Positions 35,901 to 52,798 of a stretch of 64,000 nucleotides of DNA are shown one piece after another. Made by a program: the position numbers and the translations under genes. Location of the stretch: NCBI RefSeq assembly GCF_043641665.1, contig NC_092200.1, positions 5,427,694 to 5,491,693 on the forward strand. Reading direction: 5' to 3'. Under the pieces are notes generated by a model. That model was not told where the DNA came from and made no database searches. It saw only the letters and a list, made by a program, of their open reading frames with translations. This DNA is from Enoplosus armatus (taxonomy: Eukaryota > Chordata > Actinopteri > Centrarchiformes > Enoplosidae). The stretch's first letter is position 1; every line of letters starts with the position of its first letter.

Positions 35901-38900
35901 GTCCTCACACAGGCAGAGACGTTTGTTTAGATGAAGAAGCATCTGTTTGGCAGGTGATTGACCATCTTATGGAGGATGAGAGGAAATGGTGCTGCAGATT
36001 CTTTTCGTTTCATGCGCAGAAATTAACAGCTTGTGCATGCAGGCAGTACTGGTGGAAGAAAAATCTGTCCACCATTTCGACTTTGGACAGCAGCCTGCAG
36101 TTATTTCAAACCTTTTTTAACAAGCCTATTCAAGCCTATTTTAACAAGCCTATATGCGATTGCAATGAGAAATATCAGCGCTTTACTTCTAATCCTCACT
36201 GGAAATTGTCTACGTAAAGAGAGAACGCAGAGAGGCAAAGAATGCCAAAGCTATTTTCCCCAGATTTTCTCCATCAGCTGTCCTCGCTCCTCCCCCTTCC
36301 TCTCGAGCGCTGCTGGAGCCAGAAATCTGAGCGAAAAAGCACAGAACAAGGCGGCGAGAGAAAAAAAGAAAACAAGTGAAAGCAGTTTAGTGAAGGAGGA
36401 GGAGGAGGAGGGGGGGGGCAGTTTGGTGAGCACAGCGCTCCATCTCATAACTCTTCTCTGATTACTGCTTGGTCTTCTCAGTCTGGAGGAAGCGCTGGCC
36501 CTGTTGTTTTGAATGCGTTTGCCATTTTCTTCATCGGGGCCACATTTGTCAGTCCTACTACAGGAGCGTGTTTGACGGGAGTTGGGAAAGACGCCACCTG
36601 GCCCCCGAAACGCACGCTTGCTTCCTGTAAGATTTTGGCTCCCGAGTGATGTTTTTACCGTGATACACCTGGGTCTCCGGGCTTTTATGTGGCGATACGA
36701 CCACAGTTGTGAACCAGCTGAACTGACACATTGGACTTCCCCTCCCCTCTTTTCACTCTGTGGTTTGTTTCATTACGTAAGCAGGGAAGTGTCAGTTGTG
36801 GCTGAAGCTGCAATGGTACAAAAATGAGGGGAAAATCTAGCCTAGTGTTCTTGAAGGGGTCTTGGTTGGATAAATAGAACCACGTTTTTTAAATTACTTT
36901 TCTTTTTTCATTTAAATACCAACTCTTGGTTGCATATTACACCTGGCTCTGCTGTTTGAAGGAAAAAGACCACTCAAAAGTTGAGAAAACATTTTTTCTT
37001 CCTGTGACAAATCTTGAAGGGCTTAAATGTCCCGTTTCTGTGAGGACTGTGATATATAACCAGTATGATGGCCCTGCACATGGCATCTTCATTCTGTACA
37101 TAAGAATGAATGTATACAGTGCAAGACAAATCACAACCATGCTTCAAAAACTCAATTTAGCTGATAAACTGAGATGTTTGAAGAGCGTTTCTCTCTCACT
37201 GAAGGCACTTCTACCATTTGAGACAAAATAACCTCCTTCTGGAGTTAAAGCGAACCCTCTTTTTGAGTTTATAACCGCAAAAGTTCCAGCACTTCCCTTG
37301 TTCTGTTGCTTCAACCACATGAGATCATTACATTTGCTCCTCATCACAACCAAATCAACCGTTCAGGCCAAGCGCTCGCTTTTCCATGCAGTTCTTCTCG
37401 GTGCTGCGGGTAGCCAACGTTACCCTCCTCAGTCATTTAACACGACTGTCACTCCACACTCTAACCCTCCTCTCACACCGCTGCCAGAAAGGATCAACTG
37501 TACAGAAAGGCATTTCATGCACACGATCGCCCCATCTTTGACATCCTGATTTAACAACCTGTAAAAAGATGACATCATCTTGAAATTGCCAAAGGCCGGA
37601 TCAGTCCTGCGCGATGCCAAATTGCTTTTGGAGTCCGAACTGTCATCTCTATTCTGGAAAATGTGGGCTGTGATGAATGGACGCGCACAAATGCTCATTT
37701 TTGAAGGAGTGCCTTTGAGTAGATCACGCCTTTAAGTTTGGCGTTAAGATATCTGAGCGTCTGCTGTCCTCCTCAGCTGAGGATTTATAAAGTGACGAGG
37801 GCAGAGTGTGGAGACGTTTGTGTCTTTTGAACTGACAGAAGGGCTTTAAGAGGCGGAAAACTCCCTTGAGGAAATTAGTCGTGTTCTGGGGGAAAGAGCG
37901 TTATAGTTCCTGGCGTACGTATGGCCAAGTCTGTTGCTGCACAAGCTTAAAAAAAAAAAATGAATCTCGAGACTGAGTGAGTGTGAGAATAGCTGCAGTC
38001 CAGAAGCAGTGGACTTGTGGGGGTTGTATGGAGCTAAGGAGTCTGTTTCCTGTCCAAGTGTGCACATTGTAAAGGACCCAGCAGGCCCTATTGTCTTTCA
38101 GGTTGTCCAGTGACGTAAGACCTTCCTGTAGTGAAGGCTTTACTGATAGCTCAGCCGCCACACTGTACGGTAATATCAACTTCCATGTATTCAATAAAAA
38201 CCCAAGACAGACAGATGTTTTTTGTCCCAGGAGTTCTCTCTCTCTCTCTCTGTCGGATGTTTCCCCTTTAAAAGACTGGAGCACGTAACCGTTTAGTGCT
38301 GATAAATCAATTGTGCTTTTGATTTCGTTGTTTTCAACCAGCTGATGCATCTTTTTCTAACACTTCACCCCTCTCGTACTGATTTGGATTTGATTTTCCA
38401 GACTCATGAGCACCTCTGTTTCCCCCACATGCACCACGCTGCCGTGTCACGGCCTTGGCGGGGAGGAGCACGGCGAAGCTAGCAGAGCAGGAACATGTCA
38501 CAGAGCTAATGGCATTGAGGTAATGGATTGGTCTGTCCTGCCAGATGCAGCAGTAATAATCCTACGAGCTCCAGACAGAGTCTTAGCAGAGCTTCACAGC
38601 ACTGCAAGATCCTGAAAAGAATCCCTATAGCTTTAGTTTATGACCAGGCTGCGTCAAAGTCTGGACTGACCCTGCCTGTGCACTTGTCTCTGTCTCTGGT
38701 AAAGTCTGCAGACTCTGTTGCCAATTTATCTTCCCTCTTTCTTTTTCTCTTGCTCCTATTTTCTTTTAGAGGCCCTCAAATGATCCCCTTAAATCTGTTT
38801 TTGTACATTCCTTTTTTTTTTTTTGCAAAGTTCATCAGGTTTTTGTCATTAGGGCGACATCACTCCGAAACCTCCAGCTGCGTCTCTTCATCACGCAAGC

Positions 38901-41900
38901 ATCTTGTCTTTTCAGTGATCACTTCGATTGATTTACATTAAACTTCTGGCATCAAAGCGCGATCCAGATGTGTCTCAGAAGTAAGGCTAAGTTGATGTTA
39001 ATGGGATCCTGCTGCGGTACTGCTGTGGATCAGCACAGATTTGGGTATTAGTGGCAAATGATTTCAGCCAAGTATGCGTCGCTGTGGCTATATGCGCATT
39101 CACAATGCATGAGTTTCTCTTTCATTTCACCACTGTTCCGTTGTTCTTTGTCCAGGGTAAAGACCAGATGTTCCACTGTTTCTCCTTTGATTTCCTTAAC
39201 CAAACTGAATCTTCCACCATCTGCACTCGCAGTGACTTCAAGAGCAGTTTAACAGCTGCGTGGTATTTGTTCTGTTAATGATAGGTTTGCAGTGATGCGG
39301 AGATATAAAACACGACACCACCGGTCGACTTATACAGATTTCAGCTGCAACTCAGAGTTACAAGTTTATTCTTTCATGCTTTGAGTTTGGAGCTGCAGGT
39401 ATACGCTCTGCACTTCCCAACAATCCTAACTCAACGTCCACTTACTGGCTTTTTCTGTAGCTTTCAATTACATCACATGGTCCTTATTAGCAGAGAGAGT
39501 TTGCTTGGTTGCCATGGAGATAGATCTGTTGACACGCAAGCTCAGTAGCTGTTATGATTTCATCCCGAGGACTTCTCATGCCTGATAACTTAAGCACGTT
39601 CATTCTTGACTTTGAAAATTATACTTCTACTTAATGATCCCAACTCAAGGGCCACTTACAAGCGATACAGTTAAAAGCTCTGGAAAAAGCGACTATAGTA
39701 GGTGGACCTTGAGTTGGTCAAACGTTCTAAGGTCAAGAGAAAACTTTTCCGCTTAACACTGAAGATGATAATTGAGAGTATTTGGAGTACAACTGTACTA
39801 GTGGTCCTACTAGAAGTAGTAGTGTTTCATCTTTGAAGAAAGTTAAAATTAGAGGTCCTGGATTTTATCCCAAAGATGATTCCAGATTCGAGGATTTCAA
39901 CTTTCTCAGGAATGATAATATACTTTCTGCACCTGATGAACTGTTTGTTCATACTTGGGTACAGTAATATGCTTCATCTGGATTTTTTTTTGTTATGCCT
40001 GGCAAATAGCTTGTATTCATACCTTTTATGGCTTAACTCCACAGCTCTTTATTTAGCTTTATTGTCTGTATTTCTGGCTTTGAAACAATGTGTTTGTCTT
40101 ACTATAGAGATTGGACTGAGAGTCTAATTGCTAAGATTTATGTCCTTGCAAACATCTGTTGTTTGAGAATATGAGAAAATGTGGATTGCAAATGCATCAT
40201 AGCACGGCACTACTGAAAAACTAGTAGAGGTTCTTCAGATGCTAAAGGGATACACTTATTTTATTTCCAGAAGTGTGAAAAGGGGAATTTTTCGGTCATA
40301 AGATCATTGTCAGCAACTTTAACAGTGTTATTGTGTTAATAGTTGATAGTGATCGGATAAACAGATGCCTTACTCAGCTAGAAAACATAGATAGATAACA
40401 CCTGGACGTCCTTAAAGAGAACTTGCTGCTATCCATCCAAAAATCCAGTGCAACTAAGCAACTGTAAAGCTGTCTTCATTTAACGTTTCCCACCAGCTGT
40501 GTGGAAGTGTGACTCTGAGAGAAGGGAAAGCGGGTGGATGGAGTCCAATTAGAGGCACTGTGTTCCTCCGGGCTCGCAGCGCTCTTCTGATCAGTGACAC
40601 GTGTAATTATGCAATTTGGAAGTTGCTCCTTAGCCAGTGGCTCATGAGTTTGTCTCCTGCGTGCAGAAGCCATCGCATACGTTTGGACTTTGACGACAAA
40701 GAAATGCCTCATTCATCCCTCAAAAGTAATGACTCAAGAAATGTGTCCGTGTCACGCCTGCACACGGCTCTGTGGAAAATCTGATCTTCTCCTGGATGTT
40801 CGTGATTTCTGCATCACAAGACTCGTGTAGATCTTTTTGTAGAGATGCCACAGGATTGATACTTGAATTCAGATAAATAAATGAGCTTATATCATTAATA
40901 TTCTTGTTATTTAATGAAAATGAATGGACCAATTGGCAAAAATATGATTTCCACTTGTTTTTTAGCTCCGTGTTGCATAGTGTGTTGTTCCAGCCATGTT
41001 GGATAAATCCAAAATCACTAGGTATTAACTCAGGAATCTTGCAATATTTGCAGTGTACTTGAATAAACATAAAAAACCTCAGCACCGCTATTGTCACGAC
41101 ATATTTGGACAGGTGTGTGAAATTTGAAATAGATGAGGTGTTTATAATGACCTCAGACCGTTAAATCCTTTGTGTTAAGTTTAAAAACACAGGCAAAGAG
41201 GAAATAATCCTACACATTTCAAGTTTAACCAATCATGGGCAGACCACCCACAAGACTGTGATGCACTAAACCCAAACTGAGGTCAACCGTATCCAACAAG
41301 AACGATTAAATCCCAGCATCCTCCTCTAAGCCGAATGAAATGAGTTTGATGCAGATTTCTAACATTCAACGCGGGCTGGGACAGCGGCGCTCGCCGTTCT
41401 GCTCGAGTTTGGACTCGAGTGAGAATTATAAGGCACACGAGAGGGAGTTTTAAAGTAGCCGTGAATCGGCGGACATGTTCCCGAGAGGATGAGTCTGCGG
41501 ATGTCATCAGAGGTGAGGCGGAAGGCAGACTGAGCCAAGGATCTGGAATACAGATCCGCAGGACAGTCGTAAGGCCGGTGTCACTGCCCAGCTGTCTGTC
41601 CCTACACACAAATCCACATGACAGGCAGGATGCTGTCCATTTGTCATGAAGACGCTGACATACGCGGTGTAGGCCCAGCAGACTGTGCTGATGCAATTAT
41701 ATCAGTGTAAATGTATGGGAATCACAGGGGAATAGGTAGACCTAACAATATAATGTATTCAAGTACAACACTACGAACCACCGCCTCAAAAATTAGAGTT
41801 GACTCAACACATTATAATCTTCATATTGCCAACATTTTATAATAAATAATAATAATAAAACCCTAATAAAGAAAGAGAAACTCCAAAATAAAATCAAGTA

Positions 41901-44900
41901 CCAAAAGTCCATTTCAGCCCACTCCTGTTTCCACAGCATCTGAAAAACCAAAATTAGACTGGTACAGGATTAAAAAGTGGCGGCTTCGTTTGAGTTTTGG
42001 CACACGACAAGACAACACTGGAGTAATCATGGCCTCTCTGCAAAGTATCGAGGATCTGCTGAGTGACTTTTTTCCGTTGTTTTGTACAAAACCACATTGA
42101 AACAATTGGCAAATTAAGTTGAATTTAGCCATTTCTTTCTTTATCTTGCTCTTATTTAGACTTGTGGGGAGTTGAGCTCCATAACTTTGTTTAAACCTCA
42201 ATAACAATGCAAGACAACCAGAGCTTGCTTGCAGTCTAAATTAATTTAATACAGTCAATGCATGTGTTAAACCAGTCAGCAATGTTCTGCACTGTTAATT
42301 CCACTCCAGTAGTTCCTGTACTATCAGGGGGTGGGAACTACAAACCAGGAACCACTGAAACTTCCTGCAGTTGAAATGCAGGTCAAGTTCCTAGATAGTT
42401 ATAGTGAAGTTGGTGTTTTTCTGATTGTGTTCACCACATTTTTAATACTAACAACATAAATTAAATCTATTCACCAAAATTCTTCTTGATCAATAGGCAA
42501 CTGATATATTTCCTTTTGGAATAATAGTCTTAACTCAAGGACAGTTTGTAAGTGTGTTGTTAAGACAACTTACGTGAGAAAACTGAAAAATAGAGATGAA
42601 TTAATTCTAGACTTGCCCTCATCATCAGGACTATTAGTCTCAAACACCCAGAATGATCTTCATTTTGAAAGATGATAACATCTCATTTCGCCCATAAGGC
42701 CTGCAGACTCATAGTAGGACAGCTGTAAGTGACATCATACTCGTGACTACTTGAAATGCTTTTAGTGATGATTATCAATCCAACTGAGCCCCTCGACATC
42801 AGACAAGACGAAATCGGAGGGGTGATGAGGAGACTAAGATAGCATCAGAAGAGCACTCAGTGTCCCGGTGTGATGGGTCGACCCCGGGAATCAGATCCGA
42901 CGCCCCGGCTCACGAGGCGGAGCGCTCCGCCGTCTCACGCCACAGTTGATGGGATCCAGCCAGCGCTTCTCACAGCTGCGTCTTCAGACGTGGCGGCAAT
43001 CAGCGCACATCTGTCAGGAGGGCCTCAGTGTTTACACAGGGCTAACTGTACGTTGTCAGCCCCGGCACCAAACTCCTCAGCTGGCCGCTTTGAAGCCACA
43101 GAGTTCATCTGATCAAGAGGCCCTGTGACTGCTGCTCAAACGCCCGGAAGATAAACGTGACACGTTTTTCCCCAACATCCAAAAACATGATAGCGAGATC
43201 CTCGGAAACTCCCTCTTCATTGATGATAAAAGCTGGTGTGGTTATGGCACCATCATGATGAACCCTGCACCTTTTTCTTTTCTTATTCCCACAAGTGATC
43301 TGGCAAAAATAAAGTGACATCATGTCGTTTCCAGCAGATACAGTGAAGCAATGGTGAACATCAGGATTCAGAATGAAACACAACTGGAGAGTCACACAGC
43401 AAGACAGTGGCCTCAATATGGTTTACTGGTTGAAGGGGAACTCCAATGATTTTACACATCAAAGTCTGTTTACAGTTGTTGGGGAGTACGACTGCATATA
43501 TGAAGAGCTTTGTGAAATCTGATGCCTCAAGTGGTGTCACTAGAGTCATCGTGGAAGCTGAAGTTTGAATATTTAAAAAATCCCAGGGTGAGGAGTTAGA
43601 AAGAAGCGATCTTGTGGCCCGCTACATTAGCCGCTACTAGCATAACACACCTGAATCTCTGACTATATGGTGGAATTGTGGGTGATGTAGGCACCAGGTT
43701 GTGACAAGCAATAATACGGGGGATATCTCTGGTTCTGCTGTCCATCGTGAGTCTGATAATGTTATAGCAAAGCAATGCTAAATCGGTGGAGTAATCTTTC
43801 AAGGGGAGCTCCACTCAGCCTGTGAAAACAGCTGCATAGTGTCTCCTGTGGCTCTGAAGGGAGCTTGAGAGTCTTGAGAAAATAACCCTCGGGTTATCTC
43901 AGCTTGGACTTGGAGACATCAGAAAACCTGAATCACAAACTGGGGGCATGGAGTTCGAAAGATGTTGGCTTTTACTAGGCAGGGAGGGTCTAATGAAAGG
44001 ATGCTGTAGGTTGCATTATGGGAAGTGTGGGATCCCACCCTACTAGAGCCTAGAATACTTATTTTAATCTCATGTCACATGTTGTATGCACTTTAAAGCA
44101 CATCGAGTTTCTCTGTAAATGTACGTAAATAAAATTGCTATAAGCCTGTGCTGCTTCAATTTAGACGATTGTTTTTTCAATCTGTCTCATGTGAGTCCCC
44201 CAACTGGAAGTGCAATACTAAATCGCTGGAGTACCCCTTTAAGGTGCTAAGCTAGTTTTTTCTTGCATGGAAACTGTTTCCGTCTTGGTCTTTTAGCTGC
44301 CATTAGCTGCTCTCTCCACCTCTGTAAAACCCACAGATGACAGTACAGTTATTGTTGGCGTGTTTTTTGTAGTTGTCAAAAGTAATTCTGGGAAATGTAG
44401 GAAATTGAAAGTGCATGAGTCAGATTTAAGGAAAGTGCAGCAAAAAGGTAAATCACAGTTTTCATTGCAAACTTATTCCTGGAATATATTCAGCGTCATT
44501 GATGATGTTAAGAAAATGTTTCTGAAGGTGGAATTTTCCTTCAATAAAAGTTGGTAAAATCCACATTCAAGGACGGCGCTGAAGTTGGCTTCCGATCACA
44601 ACTTGCAAATCAGAGATAAGCAAATAGTTATGGGCAGGTTACATTTTTTATTACTACTTAATGAAAGTATTAGACTTCATCTAGCCGTCAGATTTGTGAA
44701 AATTTCATGATTTAATTCATGAAAACCAAAAAAAGATTTCATTTCATTTCTTTTCTCCATCCAGATCACATGACCAGGTCTAGCTTAAAAACCGCTGCAC
44801 TTTCACTTGTCAAACCAGAACTAGACTCCAGAGACTACTTAAAACACAGTTTCAGATTCATAGACATATGAAACGAGCAAACATTGTTTAGTTTTACAGG

Positions 44901-47157
44901 TCACAAGCCAAAAAAATGAGTAATTTCAGTCAAAAACAAAGGGGTTTCTAAACAAAAGGGACTTAAAAGGAAGATTTTCTCTCTTCAATCTTTTCACATC
45001 TATCTTCTCCTCCTTTTCTTCAGGTTTAGACTCCAGCACACGGACTCTGAGCACCCCCAGCCCCGGTCTCATCCTACCATCCAAGTCCTCCTCTCTCTCC
45101 TCACCTGCCCTCTCCAGTAACGGCCATGAGACCAACTCCTCCTCGTCCTCCTCGGCCCCCGCCGAGACCGTTGCCGTGGTCCACTCTCAACCCGGCACTC
45201 ACACGCGCTCCCGTCAGTCGAAAAGCCACCACCACGCCCCCATTGACCTCCTCCCGGACCACACCCTCCTGCAGATCTTCTCCCACCTCCCCACCAATCA
45301 GCTGTGCCGCTGCGCACGCGCGTGTCGCCGCTGGTACAACCTGGCGTGGGACCCGAGGCTGTGGGGCACCGTCCGGCTAACGGGAGAGCTGCTTCACGCC
45401 GACCGTGCCATCAGGGTCCTGACGCACCGGCTGTGCCAGGACACCCCCAACGTGTGTCTGACTCTGGAGACGGTGATGGTGAACGGCTGCAAACGCCTCA
45501 CTGACCGGGGGCTGCATGTGGTGGCGCAGTGCTGCCCAGAGCTACGTCGCCTGGAGGTTGCTGGCTGTTATAACATCTCTAACGATGCTGTGTTTGAGGT
45601 GGTGTCCCGCTGCCCCAACCTGGAACACCTGAACCTCTCAGGTAAAAAGAAATATACTTGTCTATAACACGAAATCAAAGCCTCTTACCTTGATTGGTAG
45701 CTAATAGTAGGCTCTCTCAGTTTTATTAAGGAGTGCCTGCTACCCTACATCACGCACATGTGTGGATTTACCTCAAAGAATTCCTCCTCTCAGTCCCTCT
45801 CAGTCATTTCTACTAAAGCTGGTAAAAACATTAGAGGAGCAGCAGAAGCTCTGCCAACCTTAAGCTCCCATGTGGGAGAAGAAAGGCTTTCTTTAGCTGA
45901 GAGCAGAACTTACCTCAACGTGAGTAAGGAGAGCGGTCTGCTGCTTTCATTAAGGAAGTGACACAAATAACATTGACTTGGACAGGACTCTGGTGGCAGA
46001 GCAATGTCTGCACCATTAGCACCAGGAAGTAAGCCCTTTGTTGTAAAAATAGCCTTTAAAAAAATGTGTGGCTTTTATTTGAAAAGCACAAAATAATTAA
46101 ATCAAGGCTTCTTTTTTTTTAAACTGCTAAGGTCATCAACCTTTGACTTTTTTCTTTCACCCTGAACATTTTGGTTTTCTTGGAGTTGTTTGCACTCAAA
46201 CATTTTCATGCTTCTTGTTGCAGACATGTTGCCAAATACAGCAGGTTTTACTCTGGTGCCCCCTACTGGCCACTCACAATTGAGCTTAGCCTTTAAAATT
46301 GAAATTGTCTGAGAGGATTGGTTCACATTTTTTCAAGTCTGTCTTAAAACAAAACTCCAAATCTTCTTTGGAGAAATACTTTGTCTTTGAGCTGACAACC
46401 TCTGCTTCTTCTTCCTCCAGGCTGCTCCAAGGTGACATGTATCAGCCTTACCCAAGAGGCCTCACTCCAGCTGTCCCCTCTGCATGGCCAGCAGATCTCC
46501 ATCCACTACCTGGACATGACCGATTGTTTTTCCCTCGAGGATGAGGGCTTGCGAACTATCGCCTCCCACTGCCCCCGCCTGACGCATCTGTATTTGCGCC
46601 GCTGCACCAGACTGACGGATGAATCCTTGCGCCACCTGTCTCTCCACTGCCCTTCAATAAGAGAGCTTAGTCTTAGTGACTGCCGCTTGGTAGGGGACTT
46701 CGGCCTGCGTGAAGTCGCCCGCCTGGAGGGCTGCCTGCGCTACCTGAGCGTGGCCCACTGCACCCGCATAACAGACGTGGGCATGCGCTACGTGGCTCGC
46801 TACTGCCCAAGACTGCGCTACTTGAACGCGAGGGGTTGCGAGGGGCTGACAGACCACGGCCTGAGCCACTTGGCCAGGAGCTGCCCCAAACTCAAGTCTC
46901 TGGATGTGGGTAAGTGCCCGCTTGTGTCGGACAGTGGGCTGGAGCAGCTGGCTATGTACTGCCAAGGCCTGAGGCGAGTGAGTCTCAGAGCCTGCGAGAG
47001 CGTAACGGGCAGAGGACTCAAAGCTCTGGCAGCCAACTGCTGCGAGCTGCAGCTTCTCAACGTGCAGGACTGTGAGGTTTCGCCAGAGGCTCTGCGGTTT
47101 GTTAGACGCCACTGCCGGCGCTGTGTCATCGAGCACACAAACCCTGCTTTCTACTGA
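25739..47157 (+). CDS. fbxl7: F-box/LRR-repeat protein 7 (FBXL7)
   Basis: Substrate-recognition subunit of an SCF ubiquitin ligase; the mammalian protein is reported to target Aurora A and survivin. Coding exons: 25739-25775, 30314-30403, 45024-45641, 46421-47157, total 1482 nt (493 aa); human FBXL7 is 491 aa. The N-terminus MGANNGKLYGSEGKGSSSIS and the end CVIEHTNPAFY are diagnostic. Residues about 43-110 are Ser/Thr-rich. The F-box is about residues 116-160 (DLLPDHTLLQIFSHLPTNQL, RRWYNLAWDPRLW), followed by roughly eleven cysteine-containing LRRs to the C-terminus (for example CKRLTDRGL, CPRLTHLYLRRC, CEGLTDHGL). The start is fixed by MGANNG just before the first donor; an upstream in-frame ATG at 25697 would add 14 residues and is rejected. 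Introns are 4.5, 14.6 and 0.8 kb. The G+C rise in exons 3-4 contrasts with the AT-rich introns. Confidence 0.97.
26940..26970. repeat. (TTTA)n microsatellite
   Basis: About seven TTTA units in fbxl7 intron 1. Confidence 0.9.
28277..28574. repeat. Dispersed TAATCG-rich repeat, copy 2
   Basis: Starts agggcggcaactaacgatta and ends with gtctaatcattgcag; the ends are imperfect inverted repeats. It lies in fbxl7 intron 1 and is the clearest of the three copies. Confidence 0.65.
35190..35310. repeat. Fragment of the acttaagta repeat
   Basis: Contains acacttaagtgctgtacttaa and cttctacttgtatttcc-like words, resembling the element at 24800-25145. Confidence 0.4.
35684..35708. repeat. (GT)n microsatellite
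   Basis: About twelve GT units in fbxl7 intron 2. Confidence 0.9.
43432..44244. repeat. Composite element with inverted ends
   Basis: The left end gaaggggaactccaatgatt is an imperfect inverted match to the right end ctggagtacccctttaagg. A second right-type end (ggtggagtaatctttcaagg) lies at about 43783-43802, so either two related copies lie side by side or one element has an internal duplication. Non-coding. Confidence 0.45.
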
Positions 47158-47834
47158 GGCGGGGAGTTCTTGGACTGGTCCTCTGACAAGTGGATGTTCT
47201 AATATTCCTGCTATGGAGTTGGCAGAGATCAGCGGCTGATGTGTCAGAACTGGTTGAAAGCTGGTGTGCAATACGGGCCAGAATTTGTCTCTTTAAATCC
47301 GCTTGGTGGCTGTTAATGCTCTCCTTTGAAAATACTTCCATAGAATGTATTTAACATATTTATCTGTAAAAAGGCAGAGAAGTGCAGTATTTCAGTATAT
47401 TACCTTTTTCAACACCACAATTTACAATGTAACAACATGCTACAACACTGAGCACTGGGTACAGTTGTGTTACCATTTAAAAGCATTGTAATATATTTTA
47501 TTTTAAGGCCCTGAAACATAACCAGTATCATACATTACTACATCTATTTATAAACAGCAAGTATCTTCAGATTAAACCACTAAGAATGTAGCTACAAAGC
47601 AGCAACTAAAGCAGATCTGGTGACTTAAAGATATTCTCAGTTTCACTTTCTTTATGTGCATATGCACTTTATGCAATAGTGCTGACAATCACTCCAACTG
47701 AGCTCAACGTGTCATCATTTGCTGCAGATTAAAAGTTACTATTAGCCAGAGAGCTTTTACTGCCAAATAGAAACAAACTGTTACGGGATCATTGTTGAAA
47801 ATAAACAAGAACACATTGCTGCTATAACTGTGCC

Positions 47835-47840
47835 AATAAA
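47835..47840 (+). terminator. Candidate fbxl7 polyadenylation signal
   Basis: AATAAA about 680 nt after the fbxl7 stop, preceded by another AATAAA about 35 nt upstream. The interval 47158-47860 has no coding signal and fits a 3' UTR. Confidence 0.5.
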
Positions 47841-48119
47841 CTTCTTCAAAATCCGCCCGCCACAACTGTGAGTGTTTTACTCAACCCCTCATTACGGTCT
47901 TAAAGGTTTTAAGCCTGCACATGTTTGTGAGTCATTACGGTAACCGAGGAATATCTGGGAATGCCATATATGGATTTGTAAAATGTTGTTTTCCCCTCTA
48001 AGGACTGAAGTGTGTGGGTTCAAAGGGCAGTGTACCGTAGGTGGGAAAGGTGCTTCCTGCTTTCAGGCCATTGGCTGAATTAAACCTGCTTGTAACCTGT
48101 CAGACACCACAAAGGTATC

Positions 48120-48160
48120 ACCCACATATATATATACTTTGCACTTTGGTTATAAGATTG
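48120..48160 (+). promoter_or_regulatory. TATA-like element upstream of the carboxylesterase
   Basis: An alternating TATATATATA stretch at about 48126-48137 lies about 160 bp before the esterase ATG, leaving room for a roughly 130-nt 5' UTR. It could equally be a short AT repeat. Confidence 0.3.
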
Positions 48161-48296
48161 TTTGTAAGTCATTATTGCTGCAGTTATATTTCCTGTTTCT
48201 GTATAAAAATATTGCTACTGGTGAGTGTGAGTTGGGTTTGTCTTTACTAGAGATTATTTGTCAAAGTAGTTTATCAGAATCAGGCATCTGTCAGCT

Positions 48297-52736
<4,440 letters not shown>

Positions 52737-52798
52737 TGTGAGACTTCTCTCAAGTGCAACATACAGTATCACACAACGAGTGAGGAGGCCACTGAATT

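Larger units (their letters stand above)
30404..45023 (+). other. Large fbxl7 intron 2
   Basis: 14.6 kb between matching donor (phase 1) and acceptor. I found no exon that must be inserted, because exons 2 and 3 join in frame to give the FBXL7 order TTEGLDSSTRTLSTPSP. It contains microsatellites (TTC at 30459-30479, AG at 30755-30774, CT at 31715-31730, CA at 32458-32492, GT at 35684-35708, CT at 38237-38251) and repeat fragments. Alternative first exons or enhancers could lie here but cannot be shown from one sequence. Confidence 0.7.

Noticed and set aside
36033..36461. 142-residue open frame in fbxl7 intron 2
   Set aside because: Ends in a low-complexity KE/G-rich run and has no recognisable domain; an alternative first exon cannot be shown.
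46654..47271. 205-residue antisense open frame across fbxl7 exon 4
   Set aside because: Shadow of the GC-rich leucine-rich-repeat exon on the other strand.
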